A DNA stretch of 64,000 bases from Dysidea avara (taxonomy: Eukaryota > Porifera > Demospongiae > Dictyoceratida > Dysideidae). Both the position numbers and the translations under genes were made by a program. The stretch lies in contig NC_089272.1 in NCBI RefSeq assembly GCF_963678975.1, positions 61,950,574 through 62,014,573 of the forward strand, given 5' to 3'. The notes beneath the pieces were generated by a model that was given only the letters and a program-made list of their open reading frames with translations, had not been told where the DNA came from and did not search any database. Below, piece after piece: positions 11,362 to 26,164 of the stretch (position 1 is its first letter; each line of letters begins with the position of its first letter).

Positions 11362-11666
11362 CAATGGCGGATCCAGGATGGGGCATTTGAGGCAAATCCC
11401 CCCCCCCTTCAAGAAATTGCATACAAGATCGAGATACTCTAATAGAGCAGTCAATTACTCTAATAAAGCAGTCACAATGTTCATGAGGCAGTGTAGCTTA
11501 CCTATGAAGCTATAAATAGGATTTTATTTTACATAACAGACGTGATATAGTTGGTAAGGATAACTAGCTATTATTGTCGTGACCTTTTTTTTTTTTTTTT
11601 GGTCTTCAACTGGCCATGGTTTTCAGAAAGGTGCCCCCCTCTTTCCAAACTCTGGATCCGCCCCTG
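11362..11666. mobile_element. hAT-like MITE with 5-bp target duplication (copy 2)
   Basis: The ends are CAATGGCGGATCCAG and the inverse ctggatccgcccctg. CTTAA flanks both sides. Inside are a C run, a T run (11585-11600) and two copies of the dispersed motif (near 11440 and 11457). It is the same family as the element at 10496. Confidence 0.85.
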
Positions 11667-14600
11667 CTTAAGATGATAATTGTACCTATAACTGTGTAGT
11701 TCCTCTTGTGTTGTACTGTACTATAATTATGTGAAATGTAATACTATTGTTAAATGTATTTAGCATAATATGATCTTACTAATTACTTCTAAAACGGAGC
11801 AGAAAGTACAATAGAAAGAAATGTGTATATAACTGAAATCTGAGTCTTGATCAGTGCATGTACATAGCATAGTATATTGGCACAAATATTATCAAGGACG
11901 GGCATGACTGGATTTGCAAAAAGGTACCTTTTCCACACATTTTACTTAACAGCAAACAAAATGATATTTGTCTCTTTATATACTGATTAACTTGTTCTTT
12001 GTTTCAAAATGCAGTCTGATACTTTAGCTTGATTTAAAGTTATGAAGCTTTAAAGTTACAAAATGGGTCAAATTTTATTTGTGAAAAAGGTATACATGTG
12101 TATGTAATATAATGTATTTATTATTAGAGAGTATTTGATTACAACAGTTTTGACATTCATATAAATCTATAGCTATTTTTTTGGCTAGTAATATGTACAG
12201 CAATGTCTCAGACCATGCCTGTCTGCATGCTGAAAACAACATCTTTTACGTGTTTGCATGTACAAATAATACACAGTAATATGCAGCAGCAAGATCATTT
12301 GGCCATATAATACATTACATGTACTATAACACATGCTAGGGTTGCAAAATATATACAAGCTTGTATATGGTCTCACTGAGTTATATGTGGCCTAGCGTTA
12401 GGAGAATTCCTATGTATATTATATGCTAATACATGTCCCAAACATCACCCCATTCCTTCAGATCGCTTAAAATGATGAAGAAAGCATTATTCTTTGTTCA
12501 CATAACACAAACAAATGATATTATACGTCAATGAAAAATGTACGCAATAATTGTACTTTACAGTCCTGGCAACTCATAACTGGTAAAACCTGCAAAACAC
12601 ACAATCACGGTACACTGCATGTCTGTATATGTTTTGTACCAGCTCACCAAGATAAATGCAGTACTTCCATAAGTTGGAGTATTTCAGTTTGTCACAAAAA
12701 CACACTGTATGGAAAAGAAATATATAATCAGAAATTGAATAAAGCGTACATGGCAGTAGCTCAATTCAATTAGAGTAGTGCTACCTCACAACAATTACTA
12801 GTAACTACTACATAGTTAAGTGGCTGACAGTTGGTATAATTATTATTTTCATTGTTAAGTCACATCTACGTATGTAAGCATGTACTACATGTTTAACCTA
12901 TTAACATTTAGCTATGTACAAAGATGCAACGTGTGCTAGGACAGAGTCAAAGAAAAATACACATTAAAAGTATTGGCCACAAAGGAGAACAATTTATCTT
13001 AGAAAATGGTATCCAGAGTTTGCTTCGATGTCCAGAGTCCCATTACTGGTCAAGTGGCACTAAGAAAGTTGTGGCTAACAAATTTCACCCACCATTTCCT
13101 AAGATAGTGACACAATGAAATAATAACTTTAAACGCAAGTTTGAATGATGCAATAGAAACCTCAACTTACTACTGCATCATTCTAATGCCACCACTTCAT
13201 GTGTTTATACTTCAAAGATGCTAGCTTCCAGTGTCTTTGTACACATGTTAGTGGTGTGTGATATAGGATATTTTCCTATCACAATTATTGTGCACAGCAT
13301 ATCATGATACAATACATATCACGACAAACAACTCATCACTCAGCTAGTGTGTTTACACTGATAACACTTGTAGCAGTGATGTACTAGGAGTACAATACAA
13401 CATGGTACATGACCAGCATACAACATTGCAAGCTCTTTTATCAAAAAAGCACAGTGTACAATGACATCTTGGGTACATTTTTCTCTAAAATCTATACCTC
13501 AGCTTATATCACAATAATTATAAAGATTTTATACCATATCACAATATAAAAAAATTTTATCACAATATATTGATATATATCCCATATCGCACATCACTAA
13601 TACATGTGTATAGCAAGAAACTTTTATCCCTTCCACATTATTACAATACAGTCAAGCATACACTGCAGGGCAGTGGGGTAGGCCAAAGAGTGAGGGGGCC
13701 AGCGCAGCTATAAGTTGAATACCAAAAAAAAGTCACTGCCTGCTGACAATAGCTACTCTCCACCAATTATATCTCCTTATTTATAACTACACATACGTAG
13801 CTAAGTAGCTTGGTACACTGCTTCTCTGAATAGCGTGACTGCTCTATTAGAGTTGCCAGATCCTGACTGTTCTATTAGAGTATCTCAATCTTTCTAGCAA
13901 ACAGTGTCCCATAAAAGTGGCATGCCCCCCCCCCCCCCGTCTCCACCACCTATGATACACTGTCAATAAAAGTGTGCAGAGGTACATATGTAGTACTAGG
14001 TCAGACACAACAGAACAGAAGTAAAACTTGCAACGTCAGCTATTATGAATGGCCATCCTATTATACTACACTCCATGTACTTGTATGACAACTTTTTTTC
14101 TTTTCTGAAAGGTACGTACATACATACATACATACATATACACACTATATGCTCTCCAAAAGGCAAAAATAATAATATACTTCCATGCACAATACATTGG
14201 TGAAAAGATAAGTTGCTATGGTAACAATGTTACACCCTCAAATTTTTACACATAAACATGACCCTTTCCTACCAGATGTCATACTTTAAGAAGAATGCAA
14301 CTCTTGGCATGATTAACCTTTGAAGTTTGAACTTTGATGCAAGATTCCCATTGCTTGGTATCTTCCAATGTAAAGTCACTGTATATATTGTGAAAACAAT
14401 AATCTGTGTTTCTTGTTCAAACTTCCATATATGTACAATAAAATTAACTCAGTCAGCCAAAAAATTATTTCATTTTAGTAAGTAGGTGGCTCCATCAGGC
14501 AGATTACTCTGGTGTATGACATAATACACATTCGTAATGTAAACATTGACTATATGACATAATCATAAACACTGATTTGCATAGTCTTGCTTGTTATGTG

Positions 14601-15011
14601 TGCTACACTCAAATTAAACTGCTGTGGCATGGTACACAGCACACCCCACAAGGGGCCAGGGTTGACAAAGAGATGAACATTTGCAATCAACTAGTGCTAT
14701 GCTCAGTGGAATGTGCACATGTCCATTTAGTCCATGATGCTCACAATTACTAGCAGAACATGTCGTGAACACCTGATGAATCAGAGTTCGTATCTTGAGG
14801 TCCAACTTTAGTTTGTTAAACTTTCGTGAACATTTTTTGAAGGATACACAGAAGATTCGATTAGTACTGAGCCTACTATTTTGATTAAATAGAACATAAT
14901 TTTCATGATTAAGAGATTTCATTTTTAAAATGTAAAACGGTTAAACAATTGATCCCTAGCCCCATGATTACGTTACGCATCATTTTAATGAAAGCTTTTT
15001 AACACACCACA
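11667..15011. other. Gene-poor, repeat-rich stretch
   Basis: No exon with recognisable protein similarity. A diverged element may span about 13660-13965; it has a 14-base C run at 13926-13939 and two inverted copies of the dispersed motif at about 13838 and 13865. A catacatacat microsatellite is near 14116. The open frames at 12531, 12924, 13996 and 14614 lack recognisable domains. Confidence 0.45.
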
Positions 15012-15015
15012 TTAA

Positions 15016-15753
15016 GGTTACGGGATACTGAGCGACTGTCAAACAAAAATTTTATTACGTAATTAAGGCGGGCTTGGTGTTGTTGTGTTGTGTATCAGCT
15101 GGTAACAGGCTTAAATTGTTGGGAGAATAATAGCGTGCTGACTGGACAGGTACAAGGTACAAGAAAACACACATAACAGTACAAGATAACATAGAAACAA
15201 CACACTTAGCAACTGGCGCAGCTGTAAGCGCATGCGTAGTTTTGCTGACTAATGGCGATATTTTCCTGAACCAAAAATCAGGACTGTCAAACTAGTTGTT
15301 AACATTTTGTATAAACAGACTACTAGTTTGGCTTCTTGTCTAGGTCCTGACGGAGCCTTTTGTTAGAAATAATGTTTCTAGTGCTTGTGATATCAATTAA
15401 AAAACAAATTTTGTGACCAGTGTCTTGCTTTAGGCCACATTGTAGTCATATTTCAACAACTATATGCATTATTCACAAATCCTCTTGTCAGTCCCTCACA
15501 AGTGATGTTCTTCAAATCTTAGAATTATTAGTAAGTTCTCATGGCTCTTCATTGGTCTGATTTTTGGTTCATAGTTTTCACTAATTGGCATGGGGACAAC
15601 TCATGTTTCCATAACAACATTTGAATTTCATGTCGCTTAATGAGAAGTTAAGAATGCATAAATATTTGATAACAATGCATTAAGAAAAATCAAACCCCTA
15701 ATCATGAAAAATGATTGATAGTGTACATGTGGGGTTTACAGTATCCCGTAACC
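15016..15753. mobile_element. TTAA-flanked inverted-repeat element
   Basis: The ends are GGTTACGGGATACTG and the exact inverse CAGTATCCCGTAACC. TTAA is immediately outside both ends (15012-15015 and 15754-15757). A TTAA target is used by the piggyBac and Kolobok superfamilies, so this is probably a non-autonomous member of one of them. No transposase frame is present. Confidence 0.8.
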
Positions 15754-15757
15754 TTAA

Positions 15758-16725
15758 CACGTACACTTTGTGAATGGCTCACCAACTAAATAGAAGTTTC
15801 CACAGGATGTACTACTCTACATGCATTACTGCATGATCACCAATCTCATATTGCTGAGGGGGAACCAATTAATTGTTAGACTTCTTCACATTCCTTGGAC
15901 AACTATATAGAAAAAACAACATAATCACTGTGAATACACTTTGTTTGTTTACCTGGAGCAGTCACTGTAAACTAGGTGCTGCACTATAAAGTGAATGTCA
16001 CATACCGTTCAGTTGCAAGCTGTGCAAATTCAGTATAATATAATGGTTACTATAGCAACAATCTTTCACCACACCCACCTTACAGAGCTCACACTTGGTG
16101 AATGATATGAAACACTGAGTCACACCATAATGAAGGGCTGCTGGTAACTAAACTCTGGTTACTACAGTAATGTAACACACACACATACACACACACACAA
16201 AGCAAATAATTATTAGCTACTGTACCATTTTCACGGTCACATCGTTAACCCATGATACTATACAGGTACAACACATCATACATGCAAAACCTCAGGTGCC
16301 CACAATGCTACATTTAATGGTTGACAAGTAAACACCCAAATTCCTACCCGGTGCTCTCCAGATATATATATAACACACACAGACAATTCAAATTTGCTTC
16401 TTTGTAGCTAGCTTTAGCCAAACTAGTAATTCTTCACTGTAATGCTATAGCGTAGTGGTTAATGACAGTTTCCCAGAATGTTGGCTCTCTGTACTATTTG
16501 GGATATTTCCAAAGTTATGTCCTTGCTGTGTGTTATTACTTCATTGCTGGATAATAAATAAACAGATGTGGGTACTCAGATCCAGCAGTGCAGCACACTT
16601 GACAGAGAGTTCTGGGGTGGTGGCAACTTATACTGTAGTCACTCCTTTCAATTCACAATGTGTTAAAACACAAAATTCACTGTTCCATTTTCATGACGTC
16701 ACATGTAGCTATACGTAGATACAAC
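15758..16725. other. No gene seen
   Basis: The stretch holds a CA-rich microsatellite (16170-16200) and a short AT repeat at 16365. The open frame at 16455-16718 is not recognisable. Confidence 0.4.
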
Positions 16726-17035
16726 CAAGAGTAAATAATGGAAGAGAGAGTATCCAACTGCCATATACTGCATCAAAAATGAGCACATCAAGTAGAGAAG
16801 CCATCCTGTAGTGCTTTCAAAGACAGTGTTGAATGAAGTAATAAACACTTGCTAGGTCAGTCTGTTTGTAGTGCCCAGGCATGATTTGAAGTCAAACAGT
16901 CTGAGCTAGAAGGTGTTTATTACTTCATTCAACACTTACTTTGATAGCACTACGGGATGGCTTCTCTACTTGACGTGCTCATTTTTGATGCAGTATATGG
17001 CAGTTGGATACTCTCTCTTCCATTATTTACTCTTG
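16726..17035. repeat. Long palindrome / fold-back element
   Basis: The left arm begins caagagtaaataatggaaga and the right arm ends with the inverse, ccattatttactcttg. The arms are about 125 bp each with high identity around a short unpaired centre. The small open frame at 16913-17140 starts inside the right arm and is not a gene. Confidence 0.85.
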
Positions 17036-17858
17036 ATACAACTGATTGGAATCATAATGGTATTTTCACAAACCATAATATTAACATTTTTTTGTAAGCC
17101 ATGGAAATACATCCTGTGGAAACCAATTAAGCCATTATAAACAAGTTGATGTGCTACTTCTAAAAATCAGTCGCCATGCAGCTAGCTAACTCATCTAGAA
17201 TTAACTATAGACAGTATATGCTACTATGAATTAACCAACTATGTACTACTATTTTACAATAGGGTAGTTTTGGGTTGTGCAATAATATTATTAGCTAATT
17301 CTCGTATTTCGTAATTCATGAAATATTTGTAATTCGTTAAATTATGTTGCTATGCACTGCTAAGGAAGCGTTTGGTAAACAAACCGCTTTTACCAACATA
17401 TTACGCACAGAAGTATCTTCTAACCTGTTTTATAGTGTGACTAACATGTTTTTTTCCATAAATTCTCTCGACAAAGCCTCAAAGCTGCTCTTCATTTTCA
17501 TTCATGTACGTTAGGGATACGCCCCCTTTCAACTCGAAGCGATAGGCTATTCGTGGTAGTGTACGAGGCCTGCACCGTTGTTTTTCAGTTGCTAAACGCC
17601 TGAAAACCTCAAGGGGAAGGTAGTCTGAGGAAAGTCACCACACCCGTATTTCAGTCCGCCGAAAAGAAACCACCTCAGAGCAAAGTTCACCTATGCAGAA
17701 GTTTAATATAGACTTCATTTCACTTTTACTTCTTACGTAAAAGCTGCTTTTACCATTATTTAACGATTTTGCTCACGTGGGTGCGTACGGACAAACATAG
17801 ATAGGTAGATAGGTAGGTAGATAGGTACACACACACACTTTTACGAAAACAATTTCAG

Positions 17859-17917
17859 TAAACCAGGTGCGCGCCCACAGCCGGCCTTCGGCCGGCTGTG
17901 GGCGCGCACCTGGTTTA
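17859..17917. repeat. Perfect GC-rich hairpin, 28-bp arms
   Basis: The arms TAAACCAGGTGCGCGCCCAC... and ...GTGGGCGCGCACCTGGTTTA pair without mismatch around a 3-base TTC loop. The GC content contrasts strongly with the AT-rich surroundings. Confidence 0.95.
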
Positions 17918-18344
17918 AAAAGGCAAAGGGCAAGGGCATTTGATCTATGCTGTCCAGGGAAAATAATCTGCATTTACAGATTATAGCAATTTCAGTTGAA
18001 CTCCTCTGTCATTCAAGGAAACAACAGTAGTAGTTGAGTTTGGATCCTTACACATTATATTGCAAGACCAATGATTTGACTTCAATGCCACCTCATCACT
18101 GCCCCACTTGCACACTCTTCTCTCACAGGTTGATATATACAGTACATACGTTCACACTACACTGTAACTACACGCATACCACATACTGTAAGCGGCAACG
18201 GTTTGGTGGGACTGAATGACGTTAGCAAATTTGGCAATTTACAACTTAGCTATTATATACCATCTGAGATTGGCTATATAGCAAATGTGCTAAACTTTTA
18301 TCCACCAAATTAAATGCTTGATAAACCAATTTGCCAAATCTTGT

Positions 18345-18440
18345 CTCTCTCACACTCACTCACTCATTCACGCACGCACGCACACCACAACACACACGTG
18401 CACATACGCACACACACCACAACACAACACGCACACCTCT
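18345..18440. repeat. CA/CG-rich microsatellite tract
   Basis: Runs of cactcactcactc, cgcacgcacgcac and cacacac make a low-complexity stretch. The open frame across it (18314-18709) is therefore not credible as a gene. Confidence 0.7.
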
Positions 18441-18983
18441 TCGCCACCTGTCCATCAGTCCTCCTGACCCCCCGGGGAGTCTACCCACCAGGCCAGTGGA
18501 TGCTGAATAATCCAACTAACTACAACACTGTCTATTTAGTCCAGATGAGCAACCTCCAAAGAGACAGACAAACCTCTGGGACGATAGTGGGGCCTGGATC
18601 ATTAATAGACCTGGTGAAAAAATGTAAAGCAGTGTACACACACACCACACCCACACCCACACAAAAAGCAAAGTCTTCAGCTACTGTATACACAATCACA
18701 CCTATCTAGTGAACCAGCACTGGGACATCTGTGTACTACTGAGATGCTGAGTCAGTGCAGGCAAATCTTCTGGAGCAGGACTAGATCCTGCAGGAGGCTG
18801 TGCCATGTGTCATGAGTGAAGGTCTGGGTACCCAAAGTTCCAACTGAACTTCACCTATTGTTTGAGATGAGTATTTGATTCCCAGTAAACACCAAGTACC
18901 TATATACAAATGGGTGGGCTGCTTTCCCAGTTGACACCAGGTCATCATGCAGGTTCCCATTTAACAGCTGGGTACGTACACAC

Positions 18984-19036
18984 AGTCTCACGCCACCCGC
19001 CCCTATACCAAGAATAGGGGCGGGTGGCGCGAGACT
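18984..19036. repeat. GC-rich hairpin, 23-bp arms
   Basis: The left arm agtctcacgccacccgccc... pairs with the right arm ...gggcgggtggcgcgagact with one mismatch, around a 7-base loop (accaaga). It resembles the hairpin 1.1 kb upstream in being GC-rich and nearly perfect. Confidence 0.9.
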
Positions 19037-19429
19037 AACACATACACACATACAAAGCCCTCAGCCTTCAGCTGCCATTGATACATTACCTGGTGAATTA
19101 CTGGACCATGGCCAGTCATGAAGTGCTATTGAGTCAGCACAGGTATATATGTCTCACAGGATTAAGTATGGGCTGTCATCCAATCTGGGCCTCACCCATT
19201 AGGTGAGACATCGACAGTGGAAATTTGCTTACCCATTTAACACTTGCATGCATGTTCACCATTGGTAGCAGTGGCATAGGATAACTAAACTAGGTTTTCA
19301 TGTTGGCTGGCTTTGCCACTGTTATTTAACAACAGCAACTGGGCAAGCATCAAACCTGGATCCTTCATTCCACGTACCCCCTGTATTATCTGGGCTCTAT
19401 ACATACAGTATCTGACACTAGCACACTAG

Positions 19430-19900
19430 TAGTGTTGGGAGTAACGCGTTACGTAATATTATTACTTTTGTGGTAACTAAGTAATATAGCTATAAAAACA
19501 GGTAATATAACTCAAGTTACTTCACTTACAAATGTAACGTGTTACCTAAGTAATATAGTTACTGTAACGAATCTAATATTACGCAATATTATTACTACGA
19601 GTAACGAAGTTACTAATCTCGTTAGTAATCCACTGAGTAACGCCTAGCCACAACAAAGTAATGAAGCCTACTGAATGAAGCTTATTCACCAGCTTCTTAC
19701 TTATAACCAAGATTTGCACATTGTCCAACAATGCAATCATGTTACGTGATAAGATGGTAGTTTCACACGTGACAGTGGACACAAAGTGTAATATTATTAT
19801 AGTTACTTTATTTTATGGGTAATATGTAACTGTAACTAAATAGTTCAGTTGCAAGTAATATGTAATGAGTTACTTTTAAAAAGTAACTTGCCCAACACTG
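19430..19900. mobile_element. hAT-type MITE with CAGTGTTGGG ends (copy 1)
   Basis: The ends are TAGTGTTGGG (one terminal change) and CCCAACACTG. An exact 8-bp duplication CACACTAG flanks it (19422-19429 and 19901-19908). The inside is full of gtaac/gttac motifs. It is the same family as 39539-40019, in the opposite orientation. Confidence 0.9.
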
Positions 19901-19908
19901 CACACTAG

Positions 19909-21146
19909 TATAACATAAAAATGGGTTAACCTACGTACTATCAACTGTCTGCAGGAGGACCAGATGCTGGACTATCAGCCTCCCTGATGTCATTGGAAAC
20001 CAGCCCGAGTGTTCTGGTCTAGGGATGAAAGCTATTATGTATCAGCTAACCAGAGAATCAGTCTCAGTGACTTCAGCCACTAGGGAGAAGCTCGACAAGA
20101 AAGTCTTGCAGAAAGTAGTAGCAGGAGTTCATAAGCCCGTAGGGTTCCTGGTAGTAGTGATTGTGGGAGACCAGCGCTGGATAAGTAACCTAGACTAGTA
20201 TACTATTCTACTGTTCACGTTACACCATAGATAATATACGTAAACATACTATAGTCTATGACTACACTCAGCTCCCGCCTCCCGGTGTTATGAGTGTTTC
20301 TCTATTTAAGGCACATTTGACAATATGAGTATTTCTCATTTTAACGTACGATACTAGGTTGAATACAGCTCCCAGCAACCATTGCCCATCTGAACACCGG
20401 CCTGGCCGGGTAGTGCTAAAAGCCGGAACGGAACCAATTGGGGCGCGCCAAATAGAAAAATCATTTTAAACGGATTTTGTACCGTTTCCAACTGCCACAC
20501 AGTGACTAGAATTGTGCTAGAGTTCGTTTCCTTCTACTTTTAGGCATTCTAGAAATCGTGCTCTTGGAATTTCTATTTAATGCCCGACTCGTGGCATATT
20601 GTGTGCTTACCAATCCATCAAATTCTGTTTAATCCTGATGTAGAATTACTTCCTTGTCATTCTAAAAGGTAAACTACTGTAGTATTTTCATGTTATAGTC
20701 GTGTCCAAGCCTTTAGTTACAGTGAGGATGGTTTTCTGAAGCCTGCTAGTATTGGCACGAGTTAACCAGTGTATCTTAGTGGCTGTGAATTATATGCTTA
20801 CAAAATTATAGTTTAGCAGGTTAATGATAGCTTTTCAGCGTAGGTGATTGCAAAATGCATTCTTGCAGTGGGCATTAAAAGAAACTTCGAGCAACTTTAG
20901 CATAATTCTAGTCACTAATGTGATAGTAAGAAACGGTGTACAATCTGTAAACCACGCAATTTGATATCAAACCTCAGGTAGCACACCATTATCCTTTTGT
21001 AGCAACAGAAACAGTGCAAAGAATGATACACAAACTTGCAGTGATACGAGATCAATTATGGTATTTGATTCCTGATTAAACAAAACAAGGAACATGTTTA
21101 TAAATGCTATCCTACTAGGTAACTGTGTTCAGTTTAGAACTGTGAG
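19909..21146. other. Intergenic, no gene seen
   Basis: No recognisable coding sequence between the MITE and the tubulin stop codon. The last few hundred bases should contain the tubulin 3' UTR, but no canonical AATAAA is obvious on the minus strand. Confidence 0.4.
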
Positions 21147-22710
<1,564 letters not shown>

Positions 22711-22837
22711 GTTTATTAGGAGTTAAGTGATATTGATATTACTAAAGTGATAAATTGCCAATGACAATGAAGCACGAAGAGACAGAATAACGAACGTCTG
22801 TATCGCGTATCAATTGAAATGTCACCTTCCCACGAGG

Positions 22838-22845
22838 CTTTTATA
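22838..22845 (-). promoter_or_regulatory. TATA box of alpha-tubulin
   Basis: TATAAAAG on the minus strand lies about 130 bp before the ATG, leaving room for a 5' UTR of roughly 100 bp. A second TATATAAA-like stretch is about 15 bp further upstream. The role is inferred from position. Confidence 0.55.
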
Positions 22846-22860
22846 GCGCCTAGTTTATAT

Positions 22861-24349
22861 AGTGGTTGTCATGGCATCATTGTATACTCAATTTTGATTG
22901 GCTAGAATTGCAATCAAATTTTTGAATAGACGTCTAGGAGAATTTGTGATTTGCGCATACTCGAAGTATACGGAACACAACCAAAACGTGAAGTGACTGG
23001 ACAGAAAACATGAAAAAGCAGCTCTACAATGAGGTACTCTTATGTATTAACGAAAGTTTAGAATTGGTTGCTAATGTGTTTTTAAAGCTTTCTAAGTGAG
23101 AAAATTCCCCAGAAAATTTGCTAAGAGGGTGGTTTTGCTCATGCCCATGTCTGATACGGACATTGGCATAATCATAGATTATCGTGAGAGGTCCCCTATA
23201 TAATCTATGCTTCCAGCAGGACTACAGTATTTGATTCACCCATTGAACAGATGTCACGGATGTAGCTTTCGCAACCAATTACTGGACTTAATCAGGGCCG
23301 GTGGAAGCTCTTAGTGGCTGGTCAGGCAACAAGCCAGGTTTTGATTCAGGGATTGTGATGAGTGGGGAATCGCTAAGTTCACCTATTCCATGTTGAGTCA
23401 CGTGATCTTCTGTTCCTATGTTCTATTAATAGAACTATAAACACTGACTGCTCGAATTTAATAGACATATTATCAATCGTAGTATTTTGTGGAAGCCTGA
23501 AGAGTTGGACGGACGAAAGCAATTACCCTTCCGTATCTCATCAGTCCCCATCAGGCAGTGCATCTGAAACTTGTGACTCGCCAGTACAGAGAAATTACTA
23601 CACATTGTGACACCAATGAGTCACAGTATTATCTGTGCCAGCTAGACTCAGGTGATGGCAAGGATCAGTAGAACTAATAGAGAGCCTGAACTTGGATTGA
23701 ATATAATGTAAGATGCACCTATATCGATGTTGTGCTTAGGTGTGAACTTGTCAGCCTGCAACAGTGCATACAGTGGGACTCTTGACATTTTTTTTTGTCT
23801 ATTATCCCCACCAGATGTAGAACTGTAGCCTGCAAAGTGTGGCCCACACATCTAGCACACAATTAACATCAGCAAGTGCATATTCTGTGCAATTGAGTTT
23901 TGTCAAGCCACTGCAAGCATTATGTCTCCCTAAGCCAGTAAGACTTTGTACATGCACCTGAATCCATGTATCTGATATAATCATCTCTGCTGTGCTTTGT
24001 AATGATTTGGACACTTTTATAATTGCACCTGTGCATTATAATCATACATGATTTCTGCACAGTACACAATAATATAATAATAACCTCAGTTTGTGACAAA
24101 AAGGTAGACCAAGATAACTCTTTCAGATATTTACTCCATTACATTTGCAAGAGATCAAGGAGACTTAAATGCCCACTGTACATGTGCTGGACAGCATTAG
24201 CGAACTTCCAGTTTGGACTTCTTTGAGGCAGTGCAAGGATTCCATAACAATGTTCTGGGGTAGATTATTCCACTGAAGGGAAAAAGGAAAATTTAAAACT
24301 ATGCACTCTAGTATTTTAGTGGCTTTACTAGCAACTTGTTTTGTGTGTT
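22861..24349. other. Tubulin upstream region, no further gene seen
   Basis: The first hundred or so bases are probably tubulin promoter. Beyond that I see no exon. The part nearest 24,350 may be the worn 3' end of the adjacent LINE. Confidence 0.4.
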
Positions 24350-25480
24350 TGTTCCAGTTAAGGTATTGATCAATGACTATACACCTAGATATTTAACATG
24401 AGTGACCTCTCTGATTGTAGAGTTGTCAATGTGGAAATGGTATGATATTTATCTTGTTTGTTATTTGTAGGAAATTCACATTTAATTGGATTAAAGGTCA
24501 TAAGCCACTTGTGTACCCACTGTGTTAAGGAGTCAAGATCACATTGTAATTGATGGCAGCCCTCCATGGAGTAAATATTTGAGTAAAGTATAACATCATC
24601 AACATAAAGTCAAACTTTACTTGAGACATGTAAAGGAAGGTCATTGATGTAAATCAAATTAGTAATGGAGCCAGGACAGTTCCTTGTGGTACACCAGATA
24701 GCACGTTACATGAGTCACCTTGTTTATTATCTAATACTACTTGTTGTGATCAATCAGAAAGGAAGTTCTTAATCCAAGTCAAAAGGGGTCCTTTAATACC
24801 ATTAAAATTGTAACTTGTGGAAGAGACGGGAGTGGGGGATCTTGTCAAAGGCTTTACAGAAGTCAAGCAGCAACACATCACACTGTCCTCGTTGGTTTAA
24901 GCATTGTGCAAAGTTGTATCTCACAATTCCTATGCTGCTGGAAGCCATGTTGTTCATCTCTTAAAGCTTGATGATGATTCAAATGTTCAAACATACTAGA
25001 GTAGATAACATGTTCCATGATTTTTGAGCACATACATGTTAGTGATACAGGACGCTAGTTGGTAGGGTCCTTCTTACTGCCTTTTTTATATACTGGAACT
25101 ATCAGAACAGATTTCCATATGTCAGGTATATGGCTCCTTGGTTCAGTGATGTTTGGAAATTTATAGAAAAGGTTATAGAAAGGGCAGGGGAAATTTCATT
25201 TGCTATCTCTTGAGAAAGTAAGATGGAAGATTGTCTGGGCCCTTTGTGGGGCTTTAAGTTGTGGAGCAATTAAGATATCCCATCAGAGTGTATGTGAATT
25301 GGTGGAATTTCAGGAAGAGGGTTACCTTCTAATACTGGTACATTAGTAGTGTCTTCTTGAGTAAAAACTGAAGAGAAATATTCAGCTAGAACATAGACAG
25401 AGTGCAGTCCTCCAATAAAATACAGTGTTCACAAGTATCTGTAAGAATCGATAGTGGAACAAGGGATACAGAATGTGTGT
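24350..25480 (-). pseudogene. Decayed non-LTR retrotransposon (LINE) reverse transcriptase
   Basis: Read on the minus strand, the region shows reverse-transcriptase landmarks in order but in shifting frames with stops: LLLDFCKAFDKIPHSRL near 24,860, GVPQGTVLAPLL near 24,690, YINDL then YVDDVILYS near 24,600, and a thumb-like DLDSLTQWVHKWLMTFN near 24,510. These are motifs of CR1/Jockey-type LINE ORF2. The many stops and shifts show it is dead. No endonuclease domain was located, so the copy is probably 5'-truncated. Confidence 0.8.
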
Positions 25481-26154
25481 GAATACAGGATTTGCATTAA
25501 CTGAAAGTATCAAAAATTTGTTCCGATTATAGATACTACACATTACAGATGTTGGCCAAAATTCTATCTAGGCTTGAATCTGTTGTACATGCACATTTTC
25601 TTGATTTAACTTTTCAGTATTTGACTGTATTATTTATTTTGTTCTTGTTTTGTTTTATTTGTGTCCATAGAATCTTTGACATGTTTATTCAACCAGTTTT
25701 GTAGATAATTGGATTGTTTACAAAGCTGTTTTGACATTAATGGATGTGTTAATTAGACATTGATGACATTTATGCCACTGTGTTCTTTGTAGTATTAACA
25801 ATAATGTGTATATACATGCATTGGTTATATAAATGCTCTTACATGAAATAACCTCCATGATAGTACAGTGCTATCATTAATGTGCAGCAGACTTGGCTAT
25901 TAACTTATTATTATGCATGTACGTGTACAGTGAAACCTGTTGGTCATGACACTTGAAGATGAGGATACCTGTATAATCTGGACACTTAAAGGTATCACTT
26001 AAACATCTTGATAATCAGGACACTATACAGTCAGTTGGTTCCAACATCATGTCCTTAATGCAAAGGTTTCACTGTCATTCAGTCGCTCACATCAAACAGT
26101 AAGTGGCAATTTATAAAACAAAACAGCCCAACTTAGTCTTGACATACAAGAATG
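25481..26154. other. No gene seen
   Basis: AT-rich DNA. The part near 25,930-26,060 (gaaacctgttggtcatgacac, ggacacttaaaggtatcac) looks like another worn repeat. Confidence 0.35.
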
Positions 26155-26164
26155 ATGCATAAGT

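Noticed and set aside
16913-17140. Plus-strand hydrophobic frame
   Set aside because: It begins inside the arm of a palindrome and looks like chance.
18314-18709. Plus-strand frame of 131 codons
   Set aside because: Much of it is CA/CG microsatellite; the rest is not recognisable.
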